From an uncultured Prevotella sp. (GTDB lineage: Bacteria > Bacteroidota > Bacteroidia > Bacteroidales > Bacteroidaceae): a stretch of 42,717 nt of DNA. Made by a program: the position numbers and the translations under genes. This document shows positions 34,801 to 42,717 of the stretch, one piece after another (position 1 is the first letter of the stretch; every line of letters begins with the position of its first letter). The notes under the pieces are model-generated. The model was not told where the DNA came from, did not search any database, and saw nothing but the letters and a program-made list of their open reading frames with translations. The DNA lies in NCBI GenBank assembly GCA_945873145.1, contig CAMCBZ010000023.1:1-42717 (forward strand), in the 5' to 3' direction.

Positions 34801-35923
34801 CTCCAAGGCAGTGATATGCGTGGAGGACAATGGCATCGGCATGGACAAACAACAGCTCAACCATCTCTACACCCGATTCTTTGACGGTGACTATCGCCGA
34901 CAGAACGCCGTAGGTACGGGCATCGGGCTGGCACTGGTCCACGACCTCGTGACGCTCCATCACGGCACAATCCGCTGTAAAAGCAACAAGGGAGTAGGCA
35001 CCACTTTCACGGTGACGATTCCCATCAACAAGCGGGCTTATGCGCCCCACGAAATAGACAGCTCGGTAATCAGCAAGGCCGTCGACAGCGAGACAATGCG
35101 CAGTCTCGCCAACGACCACGAGACAATACCGGGCATCCGCGAGGAACGTGTCGTCGTCAGAGCCAACGTGCCCACCATGCTCGTCGTGGAGGACAACGCC
35201 GACCTGCTGGAGCTGATGAAGCAAGCACTCAGCAAGCACTACCGAGTTGTCACGGCGAAGAACGGTAAGCAGGCATGGAACGTGATACAGAAAGAACGGC
35301 TCGACATCGTGGTCAGCGACGTGATGATGCCAATCATGGATGGCATCGAGCTCACGCGGCTGATCAAGAACGACCAGAGCTTCTGGCAGTTGCCCGTCAT
35401 CCTGCTCACAGCGAAGGACCGACAGGAAGACGAAAACGAAGGCTATGCCATCGGCGCAGACGCATACATCACAAAGCCGTTCTCGTTTGAGGAACTCACA
35501 TTGCGTGCCGACATGCTCATCGCCAACCGGCAAAAGGTCAGGGACAACGTGCAGCAGGAAGCGAAGCTCCAACAAACCGAGGACAAGGCTCCGTCAGCCA
35601 GCGATCCTGACAAGGCATTCATGGTGCGGGCAACACAGATTGTGATGGACCATCTCGACGACGCGGCCTTCGACCGTGAGGCTTTTGCAAAAGAGATGCT
35701 CGTCAGCTCGTCGACACTATATAATAAGGTGCATGTGCTCACGGGTAAGACGATCGTGGAGTTTGTCAACGGTATCCGACTCGAAGAGGCTGCAAAGATC
35801 CTGCGCTCCGAACCGTCGATCACCATCGTGGACCTCTCCGCACGCGTAGGCTTCAACACACCGAAATACTTCTCGCGCTGCTTCAAGAAGCAGTTCGGCA
35901 GACTACCAAAAGAGTATCTGTAA
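31850..35923 (+). CDS. Hybrid two-component system sensor/regulator (HTCS)
   Basis: 1357 residues, full length. A signal peptide of about 25 is followed by a large periplasmic region of two seven-bladed propellers at about 40-690 (repeats such as GVLWIGTNNGL, NRLWVGTRNGL, QLWVGTDGG), then a Y_Y_Y domain at about 720-800 (FYSYMLEGYDDDW). One membrane helix spans about 807-829 (WWAYLIYIVLLFAATFA). The histidine kinase has phospho-accepting His851 in NITHELLTPLT, N box NLLSNAIKYN and G boxes VEDNGIGMD and GTGIGLALV. A receiver domain (about 1110-1225) has Asp1157 in VSDVMMP. An AraC-type DNA-binding domain ends LSARVGFNTPKYFSRCFKKQ. It senses an oligosaccharide in the periplasm and activates the PUL directly. 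It is divergent from the 773-residue gene and the likely binder of the motifs at 28232 and 31766. Confidence 0.97.
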   Translation: MKSFTKKYIILIALGMLCCYRSLAAFSFRSFPPLLLSPSENAFCMMFDHRGVLWIGTNNGLKSYDGYQVRTYRSDAYSPHLLPNNTVRSLAEDKDNRLWVGTRNGLLRLDLRTGAVTTFHLPGEDQRIIYSLYVDPQGQLWVGTDGGLSVFDRKTQQFLSYTGKNSWLVTPEGTRTRMTGYSVKSMVQAPNGDLIIGTWSSDLLRLRRGTHTFLRYPAFNAIHSAYSLCYDHRGRLWVGSWGSGVMRVDNPDNVRHPIVKTYPFTTGNFDIFLSIVEDPVTHNLWAATREGICMLNTNDDMAQWQQITNIDGTSLNYSNSIATDLSGNIWVLTQNNGVIQTTFDRSPFLCYDLDMGQQSFPVNFVSSLYTPDGNTFWLGLNPYGIARFDRQTGTTLFNHDIPGFSNIPAGALSTSFSSIIRRSNGDLWFADNNYGIIVKKAQGNAEVLDVSNTPWMKENFVNTIFESRKHILWIGQHSGLSMVLPDGRGFPVTLRQGNRDISNCDIRGISEDRQGNIWLATDNEGIICVVKPDGRHARMTVRQYSPRLGNFAFDDATNCLQDHAGRLWAISNSGGLFLYNAADNRFEAKNRDYHFNGDRILAIAQDNKGDLWLTSDRGLIRLCLGKDNEPTDVNYYTNEDGLGDLLFSENSIATYGRDIYLGSRHGFIAFDPSTMSKKQKKNYRLIITDIVINDEPWRLMTDSTLRQRVSEETPSFTHRITLPTSVKKISFDFALLSYGNAEKNFYSYMLEGYDDDWKYCAGDKHNAIYQNLPSGTYYLRVRAAGSNGQWQEMDHRITVRVLPPWYASWWAYLIYIVLLFAATFATIRWYRNHLRTQNRLRMGVMLTNITHELLTPLTVIYATIFKLRSQAPQYEEEYQVIDNNIQRTKRLLTQILEVRKSQAGQLRLKVSRGDLAAFVSNVAEEIRPMAEQKHVSLETSLPEKEATAWFDTDKLDKILYNLLSNAIKYNHSDGHILLSLVVKDSKAVICVEDNGIGMDKQQLNHLYTRFFDGDYRRQNAVGTGIGLALVHDLVTLHHGTIRCKSNKGVGTTFTVTIPINKRAYAPHEIDSSVISKAVDSETMRSLANDHETIPGIREERVVVRANVPTMLVVEDNADLLELMKQALSKHYRVVTAKNGKQAWNVIQKERLDIVVSDVMMPIMDGIELTRLIKNDQSFWQLPVILLTAKDRQEDENEGYAIGADAYITKPFSFEELTLRADMLIANRQKVRDNVQQEAKLQQTEDKAPSASDPDKAFMVRATQIVMDHLDDAAFDREAFAKEMLVSSSTLYNKVHVLTGKTIVEFVNGIRLEEAAKILRSEPSITIVDLSARVGFNTPKYFSRCFKKQFGRLPKEYL

Positions 35924-35927
35924 GAGA

Positions 35928-35995
35928 AGACAGAGTAACGCCCAATGGCATAGTGAAAAAGACAGAGTAACAAAAGGACAAGACCCTACGGCATA
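35928..35995 (+). repeat. Imperfect tandem repeat after the HTCS gene
   Basis: GACAGAGTAAC followed by GGCATAGTGAAAA occurs twice (35929-35957 and 35959-35993), the second with about a dozen extra bases inside. No clear HTCS terminator is seen. Confidence 0.55.
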
Positions 35996-36025
35996 GTGAA
36001 AAGCCATGTCATCTCTTTTTCTTTC

Positions 36026-36075
36026 AACGTATCATCTTCGATGGTATCAAGAATATAACCGAATATCGAGAATAT
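36026..36075 (+). repeat. Nuclease-associated dispersed repeat, copy 2
   Basis: AACGTATCATCTTCGATGGT, then ATCAAGAATAT, CGAATAT, GAGAATAT. Same element and orientation as 12861 and 38001; about 60 bp before the ATPase gene. Confidence 0.7.
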
Positions 36076-36100
36076 ATTTTCGTATTCCGCTCGTTTTCAC

Positions 36101-36108
36101 TATCTTTG
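36101..36108 (+). promoter_or_regulatory. -7 element of the ATPase/nuclease gene
   Basis: TATCTTTG matches the consensus, 25 bp before the ATG at 36134. The -33 region (TTTTCG) is only a partial match. Confidence 0.55.
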
Positions 36109-36133
36109 CAAGTAGAAACAAAAGACTGTCACT

Positions 36134-37869
36134 ATGAGCGCAGATTACAAGCATGTACCTTACGGCATCGCTGACTTCGAGCAGGTGCGAAAGGAGAATC
36201 TTTACTTGGTTGACAAGACCATGTTTTTCGAGAAGATGGAAAGGGCGGGACACTTCCTTTTTCTGGTGCGTCCGCGCCGCTTCGGCAAGAGTCTCTTCCT
36301 CGATATGCTGGAGTCGTATTACGACATCAACCAGAAGGACAACTTCCAAGAGTTGTTCAAGGGGCTGTATGTCGCTGACCATCCGACAAAGGAGCAAGGG
36401 CAGTTCCAAGTGCTGCATCTTGACTTCTCTGCAGTAGGCAGTGATTTGGACAATCTCTACGAGAACTTCAACCGGTATCTGACTCAGCGCTGTATATTGT
36501 TTGCCCAGAGATACGCTGCATACTATCCTGATGGCTTTGTAGAGGAGTTACAAAGCCAGGGAAACGGGATGGCAATGCTCAACTGGATCCATGGCGTCTC
36601 TCATGAACTAAGACTTAATCTCTATCTCATCGTCGACGAGTACGACAATTTCACCAACAACGTGCTCAACGTGAAGGGACAGCGGGCTTATCACGAGCTC
36701 ACCCACGGCACCGGCTTCTACCGCGACATCTTCAAGCTCTTCAAGCCGATGTTCCACCGCATCATCATGCTTGGCGTCTCACCCATTACGCTCGATGACC
36801 TCACCAGTGGCTACAACATCGCTTTGAACATGAGTCTCGACGCTCGCTTCAACCAGATGCTCGGCTTCTCGGAAGAAGAGGTGCGGCAGATGATCAGATA
36901 TTATAAAGAGGTGGGAGCCATCGGTGAGGACAAGACCGAGGATGACATCATCGCTGATATGAAGCCGTGGTACGACAACTACTGCTTTGCCGATGACAGT
37001 TATGGTTTTGAGCCCAGCATGTTCAACTGCGACATGGTTTGCTACTACATGAGCCAGCTCGTTGATACAGGCAAACGCCCAAAGGTGATGGTCGATCCCA
37101 ACACGATGACAGACTATGGCAAGCTCAAGCGGCTCATAGAAATTGACAACATGGAAGAGAACCGTCTCCGTATCATCCACGAGATCACAGAGAAAGGTTA
37201 TATCCAGGGCATTCTTGTCAGCCATTTCCCTGCCGAGCGCATCATGGACTATGACAATTTCGTCAGCCTGCTCTACTACTACGGCATGCTGACGATTGGT
37301 GGTGTGGAAGGTGAGTTGCTCACGCTGACCATTCCCAACAACAACGTGAGACTGCAATACTATCGCTACCTTCGTGACGAGTACCGGGAGATTTCACCGA
37401 TTAGTACCACAGAACTGAGCAAATGTTATGTGCGTGCGGCTATTCACGGCGACTGCCCCCCCTGATAGAGTTCATCTGCAAGGCTTATCACGACACCACG
37501 GCCGTGCGCCAGCTCATTGAGGGCGAGCGCAACCTGCAAGGATTTATGAATGCATATCTCACGCTGACCAACTACTATCTCGTGGCCCCCGAGATGGAGT
37601 TCTCCCACGGCTATTGTGACTTCTTCCTGCTGCCCAACTATCTCACCTATCCGATGGTGGCGCACAGCTATATCCTTGAGTTGAAATATTTAAAGGCCGA
37701 CGCCACAGAGACAGAGGCTGAGAAGCAGTGGACCGAGGCTGTGAAGCAGATCAAGACCTATGCGGCCGACAAGAAGTTGCAGAGCATGCTTCATGGCTCC
37801 ACACTCCACCCGATCGTGATTCAGATCAAAGGTTACGACCTCGTGAAGTATGAGGAGATTAAAGCCTAA
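36134..37869 (+). pseudogene. AAA-ATPase-like / PD-(D/E)XK nuclease protein, split by a frameshift
   Basis: The N-terminal frame (36134-37465) has the AAA-ATPase-like family start YGIADFEQVRKENLYLVDKT, Walker A-like RPRRFGKSLFLDML at about 46-59 and Walker B LIVDEYDN at about 165-172. It stops right after a run of seven C at 37456-37462 (GDCPP-stop). The +1 continuation, LIEFICKAYHDTTAVR onward to 37869, carries the PD-(D/E)XK core GYCDFFLLP...YILELKYLKA and a normal C-terminus. One extra C would restore a single 578-residue protein of normal length for this family (PF09820 plus PF08011). So this is a sequencing error, a phase-variable gene or an early pseudogene. The family's function is unclear; it is common, multicopy and probably mobile or defensive in Bacteroidota. 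Repeats flank it on both sides. Confidence 0.85.
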
Positions 37870-37870
37870 C

Positions 37871-37948
37871 GATCGAAGTAGGCAGCACGAAAACCTGCAT
37901 TCTATCGAAGTTTGCAGCCTTAAAAAATGCATTCTATCGAAGTTTTGC
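37871..37948 (+). repeat. Short direct repeats after the ATPase/nuclease gene
   Basis: TGCATTCTATCGAAGTTTGC at 37896-37915 and TGCATTCTATCGAAGTTTTG at 37928-37947, plus a partial ATCGAAGT at 37872. The copies are 32 bp apart and begin just after the stop codon. Confidence 0.7.
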
Positions 37949-38000
37949 TTATTTTGCAGTTGATGTAAGGCTATGAGTATCCAGCGCTTAACCTTCTTTT

Positions 38001-38050
38001 AACGCACCATCTTCGATGCCATAAAGAATATCTACGAATATAGAGAATAT
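38001..38050 (+). repeat. Nuclease-associated dispersed repeat, copy 3
   Basis: AACGCACCATCTTCGATGCC, then ATAAAGAATAT, CGAATAT, GAGAATAT. Pairs with copy 2 to bracket the ATPase/nuclease gene in direct orientation. Confidence 0.7.
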
Positions 38051-38076
38051 CTATTAAACCTTCAAGTATAAAACGA

Positions 38077-38112
38077 ATGCGCCGGGCAGAGGAAAGTTTC
38101 TGTCCGGCGCAT
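38077..38112 (-). terminator. Terminator of the third susCD operon
   Basis: ATGCGCCGGGCAGA (38077-38090) pairs with TCTGTCCGGCGCAT (38099-38112), 14 positions with one G-T pair. On the - strand TTCGTTTTATAC follows. It lies 17 bp after the susD stop. Confidence 0.85.
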
Positions 38113-38129
38113 ATATTGCAAATACTAAA

Positions 38130-39686
38130 TTAATATAGCGGGTTCTGTTGGATGTTAGGATTAGCGTCAACCTCATACTCAGGAATCAAAGGAAGTTCCT
38201 TCTTTGACTTCCAAGTGTCAATTACCTGTGCATCGCTGTTGAGAATGTTATGCCAGCCGCGATCATCGGCTGATTCGTATCTCACCACTTTCTCACCACG
38301 GCGCAGAGCGTCGAAGTAGCGATGACCTTCACCGAAGAGTTCCTTACGGCGCTCAATGTAGATGCGGTCAGCTGTGATGTTAGCAGCCGTCACGAGTTTG
38401 CTGTCATCCGTGGTACGATGAGAGATGATGGCGTTGAGATACTGTGCAGCCTTCTCCTTCTGGCCGAGATTGAAGGCAGCCTCGGCAGCATTGAGATACA
38501 TTTCAGAGAGACGCATCAGAGGTATGTTGGCATAGCGGGAGTCGACAGGCGATGACGTGCTGATACCAGGGAATTTGTTGATGTAAACAGCACGACCGCC
38601 AAAGACGTTGGCCTTCTTCTCATTGGACGAAGTAGCTTTCAATACCACATCGTTGCGAATGTCGGCAGGATCGCTGAGCAACATGTCAGAGAAGCTCTTT
38701 GTGATGACAAGATCACCATAACCTGCCGGTGCACCTTTAGCATCGGTATTCTCTATCAGACCATAAGCATATCCCTCACGATCCACCCAGTCCTGGTTGT
38801 TGGTGACTGCTAACTCAAACATCACTTCGTTGTAGCGTGCGGCACCGTCATTGTACCAGGATTTTACATACTGGTCGCGCGTCCACAGCTTGTAAGGAGA
38901 TTTGGTGATAACATCCTCAGCATATTTCAACGCATTAGTATAGTCACCCTTGGTGAGGTAGACACGGCTGAGCAGACCCTCCGCAAACCAGTAGTTGAAG
39001 TAGGCGGCATCAGAGGCCTCTGTGCCTTTACTCAATGCTCCGGAGCTGATAGCATCTTCCAAGTCTTTGATGATCTGCGTATAACAGTCGGCCACGGTAG
39101 AGCGGAGCACCTGGGCGTTATACTCCAATGAAGTAGTGACGATAGGAGCGCCCCATGAGGCACCGTTATCCTGGAGATATGGCTTACCATAGTAGCGGGT
39201 GAGGTCGAAGGTGCACAGAGCACGGGCCACAAGAGCCTCGGCCTTATACTTAGCCACAGTTTGAGCATTGGCCTCGGCATCAGAGACATTGGCCTCCAAG
39301 ATACGGTTGGCACGACCGATGACAATCAGAGGAGACTGCCAAGTGGCATTGCTCTGTGTGAAGTCAGAGGGGTTAGTGTACTCCATACTGTAGTAGAACT
39401 CACCACGGGCAGAGCCATACTTATAGTTGTATTGTACATCCTCTCCACGCACTTCAGCATACTGTAAGAAGTTGCGGCCGTAGTAGTCAGTCATGTTGCT
39501 GTTGCCCTTGAGAGCAGCATACATACCGACGCGTGCAGTGTTCATGTCTTCTGTTGTCTTGATAGCCCCTTCGGCGTTGACTCCGTTTGACGGGCTCTGG
39601 TCTATCCAGTCATTGCTGCAGGAGCTCATTGTGGCCAAGCCCATGAGGCAGAAGGTCAGACCTGCAATATATTTTGAATATCTCAT
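38130..39686 (-). CDS. SusD/RagB family surface lipoprotein, third PUL
   Basis: 518 residues from the ATG at 39686. The frame extends nine codons upstream to 39713, but that start abuts the susC stop and adds a charged stretch before the signal. The lipoprotein signal is MRYSKYIAGLTFCLMGLATM followed by SSC, Cys23. SusD signatures are ALVARALCTFDLTRYYGKPY, LMRLSEMYLNAAEAAFNLGQ, RRKELFGEGHRYFDALRRGE and the ending PNIQQNPLY. The LFGEGHRYFD form is the common RagB/SusD type. It is the last gene of its operon (terminator at 38077) and partners the SusC encoded immediately upstream. No enzyme of this PUL is inside the window, so its substrate cannot be guessed. Confidence 0.95.
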   Translation of the reverse strand: MRYSKYIAGLTFCLMGLATMSSCSNDWIDQSPSNGVNAEGAIKTTEDMNTARVGMYAALKGNSNMTDYYGRNFLQYAEVRGEDVQYNYKYGSARGEFYYSMEYTNPSDFTQSNATWQSPLIVIGRANRILEANVSDAEANAQTVAKYKAEALVARALCTFDLTRYYGKPYLQDNGASWGAPIVTTSLEYNAQVLRSTVADCYTQIIKDLEDAISSGALSKGTEASDAAYFNYWFAEGLLSRVYLTKGDYTNALKYAEDVITKSPYKLWTRDQYVKSWYNDGAARYNEVMFELAVTNNQDWVDREGYAYGLIENTDAKGAPAGYGDLVITKSFSDMLLSDPADIRNDVVLKATSSNEKKANVFGGRAVYINKFPGISTSSPVDSRYANIPLMRLSEMYLNAAEAAFNLGQKEKAAQYLNAIISHRTTDDSKLVTAANITADRIYIERRKELFGEGHRYFDALRRGEKVVRYESADDRGWHNILNSDAQVIDTWKSKKELPLIPEYEVDANPNIQQNPLY

Positions 39687-39713
39687 AAATCTGTTACTTT
39701 TTATATTACGCAA

Positions 39714-42700
39714 TTAGAATCCCAACTCGATACCGAAGGTAACGGTACGATAAGCAGGAGTCTCGAACATGCAAATACCGTTTGTCGGAATCTCCGGATC
39801 AACATACAAGTCTTTTGACTTGATGGTGAAGAGATTGGATGCTGACACATAGAAGCGTGCCTTGGACACACCGATACGGTAGAGATAAGCCTGTGGAACA
39901 GAGAAACCTAAAGTGAGGCTCTTCAAACGCAGGTAGTCGAGCGGCATCATCCAGCGGGAAGAATATGTAAAGGTATTTCCATACTGGAACTTAGGCAATT
40001 TGGCCTTGGTGTCATCAGGACCAGTCCACATGTCGGACAGCTTATAGTATGAGGGGACAGAACCATTGTACAGGAAGCTGCCGCCGTTGGAGTGCTGCCA
40101 GCGAGGATAGTCGTATGCGTCGCCACCCAACTGATAGGTAAAGGTGAAGCCGAAGTCGATGAACTTCCAACGCATGTTGTTGGTGATACCGCCTTGGATG
40201 TCTGCCTGGCTGCTGCCGAGGATGACACGCTGTGCCTTATTGACGTCAGTGGTTGTCTTGCGGGCATTCTCGGTACCATCGTTGATGTAGTAACTCTCCA
40301 AGCCCGTCTTAGGATCTACTCCGGCATATTCATAGCCATAGTATGAGTTGTAAGGCTCGCCGACCTTGTGAGCCAGCACACGGGAGTAAGAAGCATCCAT
40401 GATCAGATCCTGACCGTTGAGCTTGAGCACCTTGTTGCTGTTGTGAGAGAGGTTCAGCGAAGATGTCCAGCTGAAGTCCTTGTTCTGAATCCAGTTGGCT
40501 GAGAGTTCCAACTCGATACCGGAGTTGCGCATTGAGCCCATGTTCTTTGGAACAGTTGGCTCAAGAGAACTGCCATCGTAATAGCCAGGGATAGCAGACA
40601 CCGGCATGTCCATAATCAAGTCGCTGGTCTTACGATTATAGTAGTCGAATGTCAACGAGTACTTACCGAGGAACGTCAGGTCGATACCGATATCGAAGGC
40701 CTTGTTCTTCTCCCATTTCAAATCAGGATTGCCGACACCTACAACACCGAAACCATTCTGGCCATTGTAATACTGACCATATTTGAACAGGTTCATATAA
40801 CCATACAGCGACGAGGGCTGAGTACCATTGACACCATAAGATACGCGGAGCTTGCCATCAGTGAGGATATCCTTGATAGAAGACAGGAACTTCTCTTCGG
40901 TAAAGCGCCAAGAACCGGAGACGGACCAGAAAGTACCCCAACGGCTGTCACGGGCCAGACGGGAGCTGCCATCGGTACGCAGGCTGGCGCCAAGATAGTA
41001 TTTGTTGTCGTAGTTATAGTTGACACGTCCCAGGTAAGATACCAAACGGCTGCCGTTGTGCTGACCGTCACCGCTCTGAGTGCTGGAGTTGCCAATCTCG
41101 TAGAGATCGCCGGGGAATCCCTGCGCGCTGACGAAGGTGTAGGAATAACGGTTATCCTCCGTCTCGAAGCCTACGAGAGCGTCGATATTGTTCTTGCCAA
41201 ACGACTTGAGGTAAGAAAGCTGCGTCTGGGTGTTAATCTGCTCATTGTTGTTCTTGATGCGTTGATGGACACCGTTGTTGCCTTTACCATTGTTAGACTC
41301 ACGGTCCCATAGCACATTCTCCGTGCCATCGGTATAGTCATAGGCAATTTTCTCGCTCAGCGTCAGACCATCCCAAATGTTCCATGACAGTTTTGCTGTG
41401 CTGTAGGAACGGTGAATGGTGTTGATATCTTTTTGATGCAGATACTCGTAGAGCGGGTTGACTCCTACAAAGCCTTGACCAAAGGCATAGTTGCCATTCT
41501 CGTCGTAAGCTTGTGAAGATGGACTCTGGAAGAATGCATAGTTGGCAAGTGCTCCATCATAGGATGTGGCCTCGTCAGCCAGGCTCTGCTTCATCTTGGT
41601 CAGCTGAGAGGTGACATTCAGCGTGAAGCGACCGAAGGTGTGAGAAACGTTTACGTTACCCGTATAGCGCTTCAAACCCTCGTTAGCAACAATACCATCC
41701 TGATTAGTGTAGGCTAAAGAAGTGTAGAACTTGGTATTCTCGCTACCGCCAGACACACTTGCCTCATAGTTCTGGTGATGACCGGTCTTGAAGAGCAGGT
41801 CTTTCCAGTCTGTCCAACCGGTTGACGGCTCGGCAGCGAAGTCTTCGACGTCTGAGGCTGCCTGTGTGGCTGCAGTAGTAGCATCCACGCCCTGATTGTA
41901 GATATAATAGTTCTTCAGACCTTCTTGCAACACGGCACGACGGTCGGGACCATTGAGCTGTGGACGATAGTCGATAGCCATATTAGAGAAGCCCCAGTCA
42001 CTGCGGAAGTCTACCTTAGTCTTACCCTTGGCACCGCTCTTCGTGGTGATGACAATCACGCCATTGGCGGCACGTGAGCCATAAAGAGAAGCTGCTGCAG
42101 CATCCTTGATGACAGTGATGTTTTCTATATCGTTGCTGTTAAGGGTAGCCAAAAGGTCGGTACCGGCATCGCTATATGAAAATTCACTGTAGTTGCCGGA
42201 GCTGACAGGAGTACCGTCAATGACAATCAGTGGGTTGTTGGAAGCATTGATAGATCCCATACCACGGATGCGAATGCTTGAAGCGGCACCTGGTGAACTG
42301 GATAAAGATGTTACAGTCAGACCTGCTACACCACCGGCGAGTTTGTCGGTAACGGATACGACAGGCACATCCTCAAGCTTCTGTGTGTTGAGGTTGGAGG
42401 CGGAACCGGTAAAGGATGACTTCTTAAAGTTACCGTAACCGGTGACCACGATCTCGTCGAGGGTCTTGTTGTCGTTCTGCAGTACCACCTTCATGTTGCC
42501 GCCGGCCTTCACGGTCTGGGGCTTCATGCCGAGGTAGCTGACCACCAGCTTGGCGCCGGCGGGCGCGTTGAGCTGGAAGTGACCGTCCACGTCGGTGACG
42601 GTACCCGTGTTTGTACCTTCCACCTTCACGGCAGCGCCAACAACTGGTTCGCCGTCGTCACTGGAGGTTACGGTACCACTAACATTCGTCTGAGCCATCA

Positions 42701-42717
42701 CGCTTCCCGCGAAGAGG
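39714..42717 (-). CDS. SusC/RagA TonB-dependent transporter, third PUL, 5' end outside window
   Basis: About 1000 residues are visible. The frame stays open through the ATG at 42701 to the right edge, where it reads LFAGSVMAQTNVSG, the end of a signal peptide, so the true start lies beyond the window. A carboxypeptidase-regulatory-like domain follows (VSGTVTSSDDGEPVVGAAV, VTDVDGHFQL), then the TonB box LDEIVVTGYGNFKK, a plug with NPLIVIDGTPVSSG and AAAASLYGSRAANGVI, and a barrel ending TVTFGIELGF. The classic VTGYG/SLYGSRAANG type differs from the other three SusC proteins here. It lies 27 bp upstream of its SusD. It imports an unknown oligosaccharide. Confidence 0.95.
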   Translation of the reverse strand, partial: LFAGSVMAQTNVSGTVTSSDDGEPVVGAAVKVEGTNTGTVTDVDGHFQLNAPAGAKLVVSYLGMKPQTVKAGGNMKVVLQNDNKTLDEIVVTGYGNFKKSSFTGSASNLNTQKLEDVPVVSVTDKLAGGVAGLTVTSLSSSPGAASSIRIRGMGSINASNNPLIVIDGTPVSSGNYSEFSYSDAGTDLLATLNSNDIENITVIKDAAAASLYGSRAANGVIVITTKSGAKGKTKVDFRSDWGFSNMAIDYRPQLNGPDRRAVLQEGLKNYYIYNQGVDATTAATQAASDVEDFAAEPSTGWTDWKDLLFKTGHHQNYEASVSGGSENTKFYTSLAYTNQDGIVANEGLKRYTGNVNVSHTFGRFTLNVTSQLTKMKQSLADEATSYDGALANYAFFQSPSSQAYDENGNYAFGQGFVGVNPLYEYLHQKDINTIHRSYSTAKLSWNIWDGLTLSEKIAYDYTDGTENVLWDRESNNGKGNNGVHQRIKNNNEQINTQTQLSYLKSFGKNNIDALVGFETEDNRYSYTFVSAQGFPGDLYEIGNSSTQSGDGQHNGSRLVSYLGRVNYNYDNKYYLGASLRTDGSSRLARDSRWGTFWSVSGSWRFTEEKFLSSIKDILTDGKLRVSYGVNGTQPSSLYGYMNLFKYGQYYNGQNGFGVVGVGNPDLKWEKNKAFDIGIDLTFLGKYSLTFDYYNRKTSDLIMDMPVSAIPGYYDGSSLEPTVPKNMGSMRNSGIELELSANWIQNKDFSWTSSLNLSHNSNKVLKLNGQDLIMDASYSRVLAHKVGEPYNSYYGYEYAGVDPKTGLESYYINDGTENARKTTTDVNKAQRVILGSSQADIQGGITNNMRWKFIDFGFTFTYQLGGDAYDYPRWQHSNGGSFLYNGSVPSYYKLSDMWTGPDDTKAKLPKFQYGNTFTYSSRWMMPLDYLRLKSLTLGFSVPQAYLYRIGVSKARFYVSASNLFTIKSKDLYVDPEIPTNGICMFETPAYRTVTFGIELGF

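Noticed and set aside
33875..35575. 566-codon antisense frame within the HTCS
   Set aside because: It lies opposite the kinase and receiver domains; composition (Val/His/Asp-rich) typical of shadow frames.
37871..37948. Possible mini CRISPR array
   Set aside because: Only two full units with a 12-nt gap between them and no cas genes; spacer size and number do not fit.

Overview
The window comes from a Bacteroidota genome, most likely a Prevotella/Segatella-type member. The signs are four SusC/SusD-type pairs, two hybrid two-component regulators (HTCS), lipoproteins with Bacteroidota lipoboxes, promoters with the TAnnTTTG -7 element, and almost no Shine-Dalgarno sequences. I see no tRNA, rRNA or CRISPR array. 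Most of the DNA encodes polysaccharide utilisation loci (PULs).

PUL 1 (1-15.6 kb, mostly + strand). The 5' part of an HTCS regulator runs off the left edge on the - strand. Diverging from it is a secreted GH5 endo-glucanase/xyloglucanase-like enzyme, followed by SusC, SusD and a surface glycan-binding lipoprotein that ends at a strong terminator, and later by a GH31 alpha-xylosidase-like enzyme. GH5 plus GH31 suggests a xyloglucan-type substrate (inference). The locus carries two intrusions: an AT-rich Abi_2/HEPN abortive-infection gene between GH5 and susC, and an Rpn-type PD-(D/E)XK nuclease between the binding protein and GH31. The GH5 and susC promoters share a 19-bp motif placed exactly 39 bp upstream of identical -7 boxes, a candidate site for the HTCS.

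PUL 2 (15.8-36 kb, mostly - strand). An operon of two tandem SusC/SusD pairs and an F5/8-type lipoprotein (the order resembles the xylan Xus systems) ends at a clear terminator. Upstream lie a GH16 enzyme and a 773-residue multi-module secreted protein. Downstream lie a GH43 exo-galactanase-like enzyme and a 51-residue membrane protein. A complete 1357-residue HTCS diverges from the 773-residue gene. Two promoters share a 12-bp motif at identical distance from the -7 box. The substrate is probably a beta-1,3-linked galactan or glucan.

Right end (36-42.7 kb). An AAA-ATPase/PD-(D/E)XK gene is split by a frameshift in a run of seven C and is bracketed by copies of a short dispersed repeat. Then come a terminator and a third PUL's SusD and SusC genes on the - strand; the SusC N-terminus lies outside the window.

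Non-coding stretches carry several repeat families: AT-rich palindromes, a 40-bp-arm inverted repeat, G/C-rich CCTCACCCCC elements and nuclease-gene-associated repeats. The most unusual points are the relic structure around the Abi gene, the two candidate HTCS operators, nearly leaderless HTCS promoters, and the homopolymer-broken ATPase gene.
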